Shown: piece by piece, positions 41,372 through 52,271 of the stretch | Layout: each line of letters opens with the position of its first letter | Numbering within the stretch: the first letter of the stretch is position 1 | Assembly (NCBI RefSeq): GCF_001424585.1 | Contig: NZ_LMPJ01000009.1 | Span: 244,212 to 308,211 of the forward strand | DNA length: 64,000 nt | Direction of reading: 5' to 3' | Source of the DNA: Chryseobacterium sp. Leaf180 | GTDB taxonomy: Bacteria > Bacteroidota > Bacteroidia > Flavobacteriales > Weeksellaceae | Made by a program: the position numbers and the translations under genes | Notes under the pieces: model-generated | The model's database searches: none | The model's input: the letters and a program-made list of their open reading frames with translations, nothing else | Told to the model about the DNA's origin: nothing

Positions 41372-42823
41372 TTATTGGTTCCACCACATTTTTACATTGA
41401 TATTATCGCCACCCATTTGCGATACTGCCGCCTGATAATTTGCAGAATTCAGAACACGTGGATTTGGCGGATACATCAGTCTTGAAGGCATAATTCCGTT
41501 ATTCAGAAGTCCACCGTTATTTGGCAAAACCGGGAAACCGGTACGTTTTTTCTCAAACCACTGCTGCTGGTCGACAAAGAAAAGAGCCACATACTTCTGA
41601 AGCATGATTCGCTGTAAAGTTCCGTTGTAAGCAACATTGGTATTCGAGAAATAATTTGCTGGAACGGTCGCGCCCCACTGCTCGATAATTGATTTTACAC
41701 CATTTTCATAAAATGTCTGCGCGCTTCCGGTAATAATTCCTTTAAAACTCAGTTCAGATAAAATAAACTGAAGCTCGGCGTAAGGATAAATCAGAATATT
41801 AAGTGGCGCTTTAGAAAGATTCTGGTTCATGTTGGAAGGCTGATAATTAAATGCCGTTCCGTAAGCATAACCAGTCGGAGCACCTTTATAACCGATATTT
41901 GCGTTAGCGGGAATGCTTTTTGCCTGGCTGAAAAACAGTGCCAGTCGCGGATCGTTATTGGCTTTCAAAGTTTCCACAAAAAATTCTGCAGCCGCTCTTC
42001 CTGTCGTGAAATCCTGTGGTCTGGTAATCGGCGCTAAAAGTGGCGCAACACCGGAAACTGCGAGTTTAGCAGACTCATTATTGTTCGAAATCAGAGGAAA
42101 TTTCGTAGGATCATTTACGATTTCCAGAATTCTTTCATTCACATTTACTTCGCCGTTTTTGCTTAAAATTCTTGTAAGAAGGCGCAGAGAAAGCGAGTTG
42201 CAGAATTTTTTCCAGTAGAGAATTCCGTTGGCATCAGTTTCTGCTTTGTAGAAAAGATCCGGGCCGGTAAGCGGTTTTGTCGTCACGAAAAGCGAGTTTG
42301 CGGTGCGAAGTTCATTCAGCAAAGTCACATAAATATCTTTCTGACGGTCAAATTTCGGCTGCGAAATCTGATCATCCAGACTTGAAGCTTCGGAAAAAGG
42401 CACATCGCCGAAAGTATCGGTAAGATTTGAATACATCAACGCATTCAGCACCATCGAGATCGCGAGATAATTCGGATCATTGTCCCGAATCGCAGCTTCG
42501 CGCATGTCTTTTATCTGTTTCAGCCATTTATAGCTGTTGTTCCAATATCCAGATCCTGTATTTTCTGTGATATTGTAGCGGCTGAGTGTATTTCCTTCAT
42601 TCGGAAAATCGAGCGAAACCTGCATCAGATCAAACGTGAAATCGTTGGCGCGCATATAATTGACTGCAGACATATTGTACTGAATTGGCACCAGAAGTTT
42701 TGAAGCGACTGGTTGATTTATTCTGCTGTTGTCAACATTCACCTCATCCAGATTTCTGTCGCAGGAAATGGTAAGAAAGCCTACAGCAACGACTAAAACG
42801 GTATTTAAAAGTATTTTTTTCAT
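41372..42823 (-). CDS. SusD/RagB-like outer-membrane lipoprotein
   Basis: 483 aa with lipobox TISC (Cys21). The mature part is helical and TPR-like, with the NDPNYLAISMVLNALMYSNLTDTFGDVPFSEA region typical of the SusD-like-2 family and the conserved EKKRTGFPVLPNNGG near the C-terminus. It forms the substrate-binding lid of the SusC transporter. It is 12 nt downstream of susC. The bound ligand is unknown; the phosphoesterase next door suggests a phosphorylated compound. Confidence 0.93.
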   Translation of the reverse strand: MKKILLNTVLVVAVGFLTISCDRNLDEVNVDNSRINQPVASKLLVPIQYNMSAVNYMRANDFTFDLMQVSLDFPNEGNTLSRYNITENTGSGYWNNSYKWLKQIKDMREAAIRDNDPNYLAISMVLNALMYSNLTDTFGDVPFSEASSLDDQISQPKFDRQKDIYVTLLNELRTANSLFVTTKPLTGPDLFYKAETDANGILYWKKFCNSLSLRLLTRILSKNGEVNVNERILEIVNDPTKFPLISNNNESAKLAVSGVAPLLAPITRPQDFTTGRAAAEFFVETLKANNDPRLALFFSQAKSIPANANIGYKGAPTGYAYGTAFNYQPSNMNQNLSKAPLNILIYPYAELQFILSELSFKGIITGSAQTFYENGVKSIIEQWGATVPANYFSNTNVAYNGTLQRIMLQKYVALFFVDQQQWFEKKRTGFPVLPNNGGLLNNGIMPSRLMYPPNPRVLNSANYQAAVSQMGGDNINVKMWWNQ

Positions 42824-42835
42824 GATTTTAATTCA

Positions 42836-45811
42836 TTAAAATTTAACATTAAGCTGAATTCCTACGGTGCGTGCGCTCGGCAGCTGACCGACTTCTACAC
42901 CAGGTGTGATTTGGTTGTCGTTGAGCGTTGCTGCTTCCGGATCGAAAAGCGGAAACTTCGTCCACATCCAAAGATTTCTTCCGAAAAGTGCGAGCGTGAG
43001 ATCGGTAATTTTTAAATCTTCTGTAATTCTTTTCGGGAAAGAATAAGAAATTCTCGCGTCTCTGAGTTTTATAAAAGAAGTATCAAACGTATTGGTTTCC
43101 ACATTGGCGCGGCGGTAGTAATCTCCGTAATAGGTTGAAATGGGAATTCCCTTGGTGTTTGGCGAAAAAGATCCGTCTGGATTTTGTACCACACCCTGAC
43201 CGACGATTAAACCTCCCGGATTGTCTCTTCCGATCAATGTATGACCGAGTTTTCCCTGCTCCGACATTTTGTGGTGCGACTGCGAATACGCCATGCCTTT
43301 GTACTGACCGTCGAATGAAAAACTTACCGAAACATTTTTGTATCTGAATTCGTTCTGAATTCCCGCGCGCCATTCTGGGTACGCGTTGCCAATTCTTTTG
43401 AGCTGCGTTGGTTTTGCCGTAAGTCCGTCATTGGCATTATAAATTACCTGTCCGTCTGGCGAATACATCAAACCGTAACCGTAAAGATCACCCAGTGAAC
43501 CACCGACAACAGCATTAAAATACACTACACCGCCAACCTGACTGACCGTATATGGCTCGCCTTTAAATTCTTCCGGAAGCGATAAAATTTTATTCCGGTT
43601 TAAAGACCAGTTGGCATTTACACTCCAGCTGAAGTTTTTATTTTTTACCGGAAATGTATTTAAAGTCATCTCTATACCGCGGTTTCTGATTTCTCCCGCA
43701 TTGATCACCCGTTGGCTGTAACCCGATTCCCAAAGTACAGGCACCGAAATAATCTGGTCCTTAGAATTGTTTTGATACACGGTCACATTGTAACCGATTC
43801 TGTTTTTAAGGAAACTGAAATCCATTCCGCCTTCTATCGTCGTAATCATATTAGGCCTCAGATCAGGATTTGGAAACTGCGAAGGAATTTCAACCGAACC
43901 GCTAAAATCGCTGTTTGCGTAATATTTTATCAGCTGATAAGGTGTCGTATCGTTTCCTACTCGCGACCAGGAAGCACGTAGCTTCCAGTAATTAAATTTA
44001 TCTGAGGTCAGTTTAAAAATATCCGAAAGAATAAAAGAAGTTGCCGCCGAGGGATAAAAATAAGAGCGGTTGTGCTGTGGAAGCGTGCTGCTCCAGTCAT
44101 TTCGCGCCGTCAGATCAAGGAAAATTTTATTCTGATAACTTAAAGTCACAAGACCGTACGCACTGTTTACCTGTTTGTCATTTGGTTTTGCCAATCTTGA
44201 AACGATAGAACCTCCGTTTGGCAAAGTGTACAGACCAGGCTTCAGCAAATTTTCAGCCTGATAATCGTTCAATCTGTATTCTGTATACCTGATGTTGGCT
44301 CCTGCAGAAGCAGAAAAATCAAAATCTTTAAATGAGTTTTTATAGGTAAATAAGACATCGTTATTCAAATCCATCAGCCGCACATGCTGTTCACGATACA
44401 TTCCCTGAAGGAAATTTGCTGAACTCCACGGTCTTTTCTGGGTACGCGTTTCGTTGTTTAATTCCATCCCGGAACGCACCATCACATCAAAATTCTTTGC
44501 GATATTATAATTTAGATTTACGTTTCCTGTGATGAAGTTTTTATCGACGCCGTTCAGCATTTCGTATGCGATGAGATACGGATTGTCGATAAATGAGCTG
44601 AATGGATGAATCTGATCGATCTGCTCCTGTCCGTTTTTCCAGATCGGGCGATACCACGAAAGATCAACATTGGGATTCTGGAAGATCATAAAATACGAGA
44701 TCGACTGATTGCTGTAGCCTGTTGCGGGAAGATTGTCGCTTTTGGTTTTGCTGTAATTAAGCTTAATCCCTACTTTCAGTTTTTCACTCAGTTTATGATC
44801 AACTGAAAATGCCGCGGTGAATCTGTCGAAACCTGTATTTGGCATCATCCATTCGTTCTGAAGATAAGTTAGTGACGATCTGAAAGAAGTATTATCATTA
44901 GAAGATTCGATCGCGACATTATTTGAAAATGTCGTTCCCGTTTCCCAGAAACCTTTGATATTATCTTTGTACGGTCGCCACAGCTGTCTCGTGAGGCTTT
45001 GTCCCTGCACGGTTGGATCGTACTGAAAATATGACTGCCCCATAAATTTCGGCCCGAAAGCACTGCTCGTACTTCCTGTATTCACACCGTCAGCAGATGC
45101 GCCGTAAGAATAAAAATATTCGCCTGCCGTATTTCGCTGCAACGTTCCCTGCCCATATTCATACTGATAATCAGGCCATCGCAGCACAGAATCGTAGCTC
45201 GAATATGAATTTAAACTCACCTGAACTTTCCCTTTCTTATTCTTACCGGATTTTGTTGTGATCATCAGCGCACCGGCCGCACCACGCGAACCGTACAGTG
45301 CAGAAGCGGTTGCACCTTTCAAAACCGTTATCGATTCAATATCATCCGGATTGATCGTGTTGATGCCGTTTCCGTAATCGATCGGCAAATCCGCTTTCGA
45401 ACCTGCGCCGTAAGAAGAGTATCCTGTTCCCGTCGTATTGTTATTCAGCGGAACACCGTCAACCACGATCAATGCATTATTTTCGCTGGCATTCAATGAA
45501 ACGTCACCTCGAAGTTTTATTAAAGAACTTCCGAGCGGCCCTGCGCCTGCCGTCTGAATTTTCAAACCTGCCACACGGCCTTCGAGTGCCTGCGCCCAGT
45601 TGTTATTTTGTGTCCGAAGAATTTCTTCAGATTTTATCGTTTCCGCCACATAGCCCAAAGATCTGTCTTGCCTTTTGATGCCCAAAGCCGTTACCACTAC
45701 TTCATCGATATTTTTGATGGTGTCTTTCTTCGCAGCTTCCTGGGCACTTACCGATGCTCCAAAAAAACCAACGATAGAAAACATCAAAATCTTCTGTGTA
45801 TTTTTACGCAT
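42836..45811 (-). CDS. SusC/RagA-like TonB-linked outer-membrane transporter
   Basis: 991 aa with a signal peptide (1-23, ending VSAQ). It passes directly to the TonB box/plug IDEVVVTALGIKR (about 35-47), so the N-terminal carboxypeptidase-regulatory-like domain of most SusC proteins is missing. The plug has the RVAGLKI, NALIVVDGVPLNN and GSRGAAGALMITTKSG signatures. A long beta-barrel ends in GIQLNVKF with the terminal Phe. It imports a ligand captured by SusD, powered by TonB. It is the first gene of the operon. Confidence 0.95.
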   Translation of the reverse strand: MRKNTQKILMFSIVGFFGASVSAQEAAKKDTIKNIDEVVVTALGIKRQDRSLGYVAETIKSEEILRTQNNNWAQALEGRVAGLKIQTAGAGPLGSSLIKLRGDVSLNASENNALIVVDGVPLNNNTTGTGYSSYGAGSKADLPIDYGNGINTINPDDIESITVLKGATASALYGSRGAAGALMITTKSGKNKKGKVQVSLNSYSSYDSVLRWPDYQYEYGQGTLQRNTAGEYFYSYGASADGVNTGSTSSAFGPKFMGQSYFQYDPTVQGQSLTRQLWRPYKDNIKGFWETGTTFSNNVAIESSNDNTSFRSSLTYLQNEWMMPNTGFDRFTAAFSVDHKLSEKLKVGIKLNYSKTKSDNLPATGYSNQSISYFMIFQNPNVDLSWYRPIWKNGQEQIDQIHPFSSFIDNPYLIAYEMLNGVDKNFITGNVNLNYNIAKNFDVMVRSGMELNNETRTQKRPWSSANFLQGMYREQHVRLMDLNNDVLFTYKNSFKDFDFSASAGANIRYTEYRLNDYQAENLLKPGLYTLPNGGSIVSRLAKPNDKQVNSAYGLVTLSYQNKIFLDLTARNDWSSTLPQHNRSYFYPSAATSFILSDIFKLTSDKFNYWKLRASWSRVGNDTTPYQLIKYYANSDFSGSVEIPSQFPNPDLRPNMITTIEGGMDFSFLKNRIGYNVTVYQNNSKDQIISVPVLWESGYSQRVINAGEIRNRGIEMTLNTFPVKNKNFSWSVNANWSLNRNKILSLPEEFKGEPYTVSQVGGVVYFNAVVGGSLGDLYGYGLMYSPDGQVIYNANDGLTAKPTQLKRIGNAYPEWRAGIQNEFRYKNVSVSFSFDGQYKGMAYSQSHHKMSEQGKLGHTLIGRDNPGGLIVGQGVVQNPDGSFSPNTKGIPISTYYGDYYRRANVETNTFDTSFIKLRDARISYSFPKRITEDLKITDLTLALFGRNLWMWTKFPLFDPEAATLNDNQITPGVEVGQLPSARTVGIQLNVKF

Positions 45812-45831
45812 TACCTACCTTTTTGTTGGCG

Positions 45832-45839
45832 CAAAATTA
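45832..45839 (-). promoter_or_regulatory. -7 element of the susC operon
   Basis: TAATTTTG on the minus strand matches TAnnTTTG, 20 nt ahead of the susC ATG. No TTTG or TTG lies 17-20 nt upstream, which suggests an activator-dependent promoter. Confidence 0.55.
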
Positions 45840-45859
45840 GAATGAGTTTATTGCTATCG

Positions 45860-45897
45860 TTTTAATATCATTTTAACATATTTTAAAGGATTTTTAA
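45860..45897 (-). promoter_or_regulatory. Four phased TTTTAA repeats upstream of susC (possible Pho-type box)
   Basis: TTTTAA occurs at 45860, 45871, 45881 and 45892 (plus strand), with 11, 10 and 11 nt steps, one helical turn each. Phased 6-mers with 5-nt gaps are the architecture of PhoP (Bacillus) and PhoB-type response-regulator sites. They sit where the -33 region of the susC promoter should be. Regulator identity is inference. Confidence 0.5.
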
Positions 45898-46044
45898 ACT
45901 TCATATTAATTTATGATTAACACAGCTCTTAATGTTTTCATTACTAAATGCTTACCTGAATGAATGATTCTTAATGCTGTTTTCTCCAACGTTTATCCTA
46001 CTTTTCCTGGTTCTTAACCATTTTTACACTTAAATTTCAGGCAT

Positions 46045-46076
46045 AAAAAAATCTGCACTTTTTTCAAATGCAGATC
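46045..46076 (-). terminator. Terminator of the glycerophosphodiesterase gene
   Basis: On the minus strand ATCTGCA and TGCAGAT pair over a loop and are followed by seven T residues, 25 nt past the stop. Confidence 0.82.
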
Positions 46077-46100
46077 TATATTAAAATTAAAATCTTCTAT

Positions 46101-46844
46101 TTATTTTTTCAGCTGATCCGGGATATTGGTGGTGACAAAATTTATTTTCTGCTCTTTCAAAAACTGAAAAACTTTTTCATCATTTACCGTCCATGCATTG
46201 GTGATCAAACCCAGACTATTTGCCTCCGCTATCCACGTGGGATTTTTCGCAAAAACACTGTAATGATAATCGATTCCGTCTAAACCAAGTTTTTTAATTT
46301 CAGCCGGAGACAGTTCGCCATTCAGATACTGCACTTTAAATTTCGGCTCAGCTTTCTTTATTTCTTTGCAGATATGTAAACTGAATGAAATGAATTCGCA
46401 TTGATTTTCCAGCTTCATTTTTTTAATCACATTCAGCGTTTTCAAAACCAATTCGTTTTCCAGTTCAGGAGTCTGCGCCGGTTTTATTTCTACAATTAAT
46501 TTCAAAGACCTATCTTTTTTTCCCTGCCCGAGATATTCTTCAAGCGTCGGAAGATTTTCACCGTTCGACAGTTTTACCGCACGGAGATCTTTAAAATCGC
46601 TATCAGCAATCGTCATTTTCGCGTGATGCTCGTCGTGATTGATCACCAAAATGCCGTCTTTCGACATTCTCACATCAAATTCGGAACCGTAAATTTTTAA
46701 GTTTTGAGCATTTTTCAGTGACTGCAGAGAATTTTCTGTCGTTGGCGGCTGCGCCTGAAAAAAACCGCGGTGCGCGATGATTTGCGTTTGTGCATTCATA
46801 ATTTGGAGACTGAAAAACAGTGCTCCGAAGATAATCTTTTTCAT
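46101..46844 (-). CDS. Secreted glycerophosphodiester phosphodiesterase
   Basis: 247 aa with a signal peptide (about 1-18). The GDPD barrel begins IIAHRGFF (His/Arg active site) and TTENSLQSLKNA. Glu/Asp ligands are in GSEFDVRMSKDGILVINHDEH, and LIVEIKPA and GLDGIDYHYS complete the core. It hydrolyses glycerophosphodiesters to glycerol-3-phosphate and an alcohol. It lies upstream of the SusCD-phosphoesterase operon on the same strand but has its own terminator, so it is a neighbour in function rather than one transcript. Confidence 0.92.
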   Translation of the reverse strand: MKKIIFGALFFSLQIMNAQTQIIAHRGFFQAQPPTTENSLQSLKNAQNLKIYGSEFDVRMSKDGILVINHDEHHAKMTIADSDFKDLRAVKLSNGENLPTLEEYLGQGKKDRSLKLIVEIKPAQTPELENELVLKTLNVIKKMKLENQCEFISFSLHICKEIKKAEPKFKVQYLNGELSPAEIKKLGLDGIDYHYSVFAKNPTWIAEANSLGLITNAWTVNDEKVFQFLKEQKINFVTTNIPDQLKK

Positions 46845-49015
<2,171 letters not shown>

Positions 49016-49093
49016 GTATTTATCATAAAATTTTATATAAATATTTTTCCATTCATAATAATTAGTAATATTGCGGATGAAAACATATATTCA

Positions 49094-51433
49094 ATGAAAA
49101 AAATCTATCTATTATTCTTAATTGTCATCACTTCTTTATTTAAAGCACAAATTATTACCTTTCCTGACAGCAATTTTAAAGCTAAACTCCTTTCCGCAAA
49201 TACAACAAACGGTATCGCTAAGAATGATGCAGGCCAAAATATCGTTATCGATGTAAATCAAAATGGTGAAATAGAGAATACTGAAGCATCACAAGTGTAT
49301 CGGCTGGATTTCTCGGGTATTACAATTACCAATATAACCGGAATTTCAAGTTTCAGCAATCTGAAAGTTCTAAAGGTTGCAGAACTGTCTATCTCAAATC
49401 TTAATATCAGTTCTTTAACGAATCTTCAAACACTTCGTTTATTCAACTTAAATTCTATAACCAGTCTGAGTATCGCTAATTTTCCAAACCTTGTACATTT
49501 ACAGATAATTGGACTTTATAACTTGAATTCGCTTTCTCTACAAAATTTGAATCTTCTAAATGAACTCACGGTAACTAATAACATCACACTTACCAATCAG
49601 AGTTTCTCAAATCTTCCGTCTTTAGTTTATTTAAACGTATACAGTAATAATCTTAGTAATTTGACTGTTACTAATTGTCCTTTACTGCAAGAAATTAGCG
49701 CAAGTAACAACAATAATTTATCATTACTTACTCTTACAACAGTACCATCGCTGAAAACCATTCTGGTAAACAATGATAATCTAACAAATTTAAATTTATC
49801 TGCACTGCCTCAACTGCAAACTATAAGTGCAATAAATAACGATCTAATATCGATCGATCTCAGTCAAAATCCAATCATCAGCAGCGTATATTTATCAAAC
49901 AATAATTTACAGACTGTAAATATTAAGAATGGAGGGCAAAGTTTTCCCGGTGATTTTTTTCTGGAAAACAATCCACTAGTCTATCTTTGCTGCGATACGG
50001 AAGATCAGCAATTGGCTCGTTCTAACTTAGATGCTGATGGTCTTTATACAGCTACTGTCAACACTTATTGCTCGTTTATCCCTGGTGGTACCGTGTACAC
50101 TATTCAGGGAAACACGAAGTATGACAGCAATAATAATGACTGCGATGCCAATGATCAAAATAAAGCGTTGCAAAAATTCAATATCGCAAACGGCACCACT
50201 TCAGGAAGCATCATCGCAAACAATTCAGGCAACTATTCTATTCCTGTACAGGCTGGAACGCACGCCATCACGCCGATTTTGGAAAATCCTGCCTATTTTA
50301 ATATTTCTCCTGCCAGTTTTACTGCGAATTTACCTGCAATGACGAGTCCGCTCACGCAGAATTTCTGCCTGACGGCCAATGGAAATCATAATGATCTTGA
50401 AGTTTTGATTATCCCGATCACGGCTGCGGCACCTGGTTTTAATGCAAAATATAAAATCGTTTACAAAAACAAGGGCACCGCTTCACAATCGGGAACTTTG
50501 GTGTATAATTTTAATGATAATCTGATGAATTTTCTTACGTCGACACTTGCACCAAATGCACAGACGACCGGCGTTTTAAATTGGAATTTCTCTAACCTTC
50601 TTCCGTTTGAAAGCAGAGAAATCACAGTCACTTTTACGCTGAATATGCCGACGCAAAATCCGCCGCTTCTTGGTGGAAATATTTTAAATTATTCGTCACA
50701 GATCAACGGTGCAACCGATGAAACGCCGACCGACAATCTGATTACACTTAATCAGACGGTTGTCAATTCCTTTGATCCAAATGACAAAACCTGCCTTGAA
50801 GGTGCCACAATTTCGCCTTCGCAGGTAGGAAATTACGTGCATTACTTAATCAGATTTGAAAATACGGGAACCGCAAACGCACAGAATATCGTGGTGAAAG
50901 ATGATATAGATCTTTCAAAATTTGATCTTTCGACGTTAGTTCCGCTGAATGGCAGCCATAATTTCGTGACGAGAATTACCGGTAGCAATACGGTAGAATT
51001 TATTTTTGAAAACATTCAGCTGCCTTTCCTGGATGCTGCGAATGACGGATATGTCACTTTTAAAATTAAAACAAAAGCAAATCTTGTCTTGGGAAGTACG
51101 TTCAGCAACACGGCAAAAATTTATTTTGATTACAACGCGCCGATCTTCACAAACACGTACGCGACAACTGTTCAGAATTTACTGGCAACAAACGAAACGG
51201 TGAAAAAAGATCAGTCATTCAGTATTTTCCCAAATCCGGCGCATGATGTTTTGCAGATCAGATCGAAAGAAAAAATTGTGAAAACCGAGATTTATGATGT
51301 TGCAGGACGAATATTAAAAACATCAGTTTCTGACAATGAAGAGATCGACGTTTCAGATTTACCGAATGGAGATTATCTCATTAAAATCTTTACAAAAGAT
51401 AAAATTTCAACGGAAAAATTCATTAAAAACTGA
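49094..51433 (+). CDS. Leucine-rich-repeat surface protein with type IX secretion sorting domain
   Basis: 779 aa with a signal peptide (about 1-18). Residues about 70-300 are irregular Leu/Asn-rich repeats of roughly 20-24 residues (LTNLNLSALPQL.. pattern). A carboxypeptidase-regulatory/SdrD-like region and a conserved DUF11/DUF7619-like block (FDPNDKTCLEGATISPSQVGNYVHY, FENTGTANAQNIVVKDDID) occupy about 330-690. The last ~70 residues (FSIFPNPAHDVLQI..DLPNGDYLIKIFT) form a type A sorting domain for the type IX secretion system. It is probably a cell-surface or secreted binding protein. Confidence 0.9.
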   Translation: MKKIYLLFLIVITSLFKAQIITFPDSNFKAKLLSANTTNGIAKNDAGQNIVIDVNQNGEIENTEASQVYRLDFSGITITNITGISSFSNLKVLKVAELSISNLNISSLTNLQTLRLFNLNSITSLSIANFPNLVHLQIIGLYNLNSLSLQNLNLLNELTVTNNITLTNQSFSNLPSLVYLNVYSNNLSNLTVTNCPLLQEISASNNNNLSLLTLTTVPSLKTILVNNDNLTNLNLSALPQLQTISAINNDLISIDLSQNPIISSVYLSNNNLQTVNIKNGGQSFPGDFFLENNPLVYLCCDTEDQQLARSNLDADGLYTATVNTYCSFIPGGTVYTIQGNTKYDSNNNDCDANDQNKALQKFNIANGTTSGSIIANNSGNYSIPVQAGTHAITPILENPAYFNISPASFTANLPAMTSPLTQNFCLTANGNHNDLEVLIIPITAAAPGFNAKYKIVYKNKGTASQSGTLVYNFNDNLMNFLTSTLAPNAQTTGVLNWNFSNLLPFESREITVTFTLNMPTQNPPLLGGNILNYSSQINGATDETPTDNLITLNQTVVNSFDPNDKTCLEGATISPSQVGNYVHYLIRFENTGTANAQNIVVKDDIDLSKFDLSTLVPLNGSHNFVTRITGSNTVEFIFENIQLPFLDAANDGYVTFKIKTKANLVLGSTFSNTAKIYFDYNAPIFTNTYATTVQNLLATNETVKKDQSFSIFPNPAHDVLQIRSKEKIVKTEIYDVAGRILKTSVSDNEEIDVSDLPNGDYLIKIFTKDKISTEKFIKN

Positions 51434-51459
51434 TTTTTTCTACTTTGATCAAAACTATA

Positions 51460-51486
51460 AAACTGCCTCTCACGGCAGTTTTTTTC
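51460..51486 (+). terminator. Rho-independent terminator of the LRR gene
   Basis: AAACTGCC-TCTCAC-GGCAGTTT forms an 8-bp stem followed by T residues, 27 nt past the stop. Confidence 0.88.
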
Positions 51487-51538
51487 TTTAAAAACGATGA
51501 TTTTAAAGTTTTGCGTAAATTTATCTTAAAAATAAACC

Positions 51539-52183
51539 ATGGATTTTCTCCGCGACCATTCAATACAAAACGAGTTGGCACTCATATTCATTTCGGTGAT
51601 TCTTGGACTTTTCATCGGTGCCGAGCGTGAATACAGAAACAAATCGGCGGGTTTGCGCACGTTTATTCTCGTCTGTTTCGGCGCGTGTCTTTTCACGATT
51701 CTTTCCCTCAAAATCGGTATTCACGATCCTGACCGTTTGGCGGCAAATATCATTACCGGAATTGGATTTCTCGGTGCCGGCGTCATTTTTAAAAATGAAA
51801 ATAAAATTGAAGGCATCACAACGGCAACAACGATTTGGGCAACAGCGTCAATCGGTATGGCAGTCGGAAGCGGCTACGTTTATCTTTCACTTTGCGGAAC
51901 GATGCTCGTGATTTTTATTTTAAACTCGCTGACCTATCTGCAGAATTTCATCGATTCTAATCATAAAATCCGAGAATATACAATTGAGACCGAAGCTGTT
52001 TCGGATTTGAAATATTGCGAAAAACTGTTTAATGAAAATCATTTACGGTTTGCACTATTGCGCCAGTCCGCCGATCGGGAAAGCATTACGACCAGTTGGC
52101 GGCTTACAGGAAACCATAAAAAGCACGAAAAATTTATTGAAAGTCTGAATGTGAGCGAAAAAATAATTTCCTATAAATTTTAA
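51539..52183 (+). CDS. MgtC/SapB family membrane protein
   Basis: 214 aa. Membrane segments occur at about 12-30, 42-60, 68-85 and 105-130. The conserved GLFIGAEREYRNKSAGLRTF and ANIITGIGFLGAGVIFK then TTATTIWATASIGMAVGSG are the MgtC domain. A cytoplasmic ACT-like tail (about 150-214) follows. It is linked to Mg2+ or membrane-potential homeostasis in other bacteria. It is a single gene between two terminators. Confidence 0.9.
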   Translation: MDFLRDHSIQNELALIFISVILGLFIGAEREYRNKSAGLRTFILVCFGACLFTILSLKIGIHDPDRLAANIITGIGFLGAGVIFKNENKIEGITTATTIWATASIGMAVGSGYVYLSLCGTMLVIFILNSLTYLQNFIDSNHKIREYTIETEAVSDLKYCEKLFNENHLRFALLRQSADRESITTSWRLTGNHKKHEKFIESLNVSEKIISYKF

Positions 52184-52191
52184 AATATAAC

Positions 52192-52222
52192 GAGCCTTTT
52201 CATCATTTTGAAAAGGTTTTTT
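52192..52222 (+). terminator. Terminator of the mgtC-like gene
   Basis: CCTTTTC and GAAAAGG pair over an 8-nt loop and are followed by TTTTTT. Confidence 0.75.
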
Positions 52223-52271
52223 CTTTTCATAAAAAGATTAAAAGGTGTATTTTAGACAAAATTTTTTACGC

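Noticed and set aside
46225..46245. CACGTG in TATCCACGTGGGA inside the glycerophosphodiesterase gene as a second parS
   Set aside because: Only the inner 8 bp are symmetric and the outer bases do not match parS.
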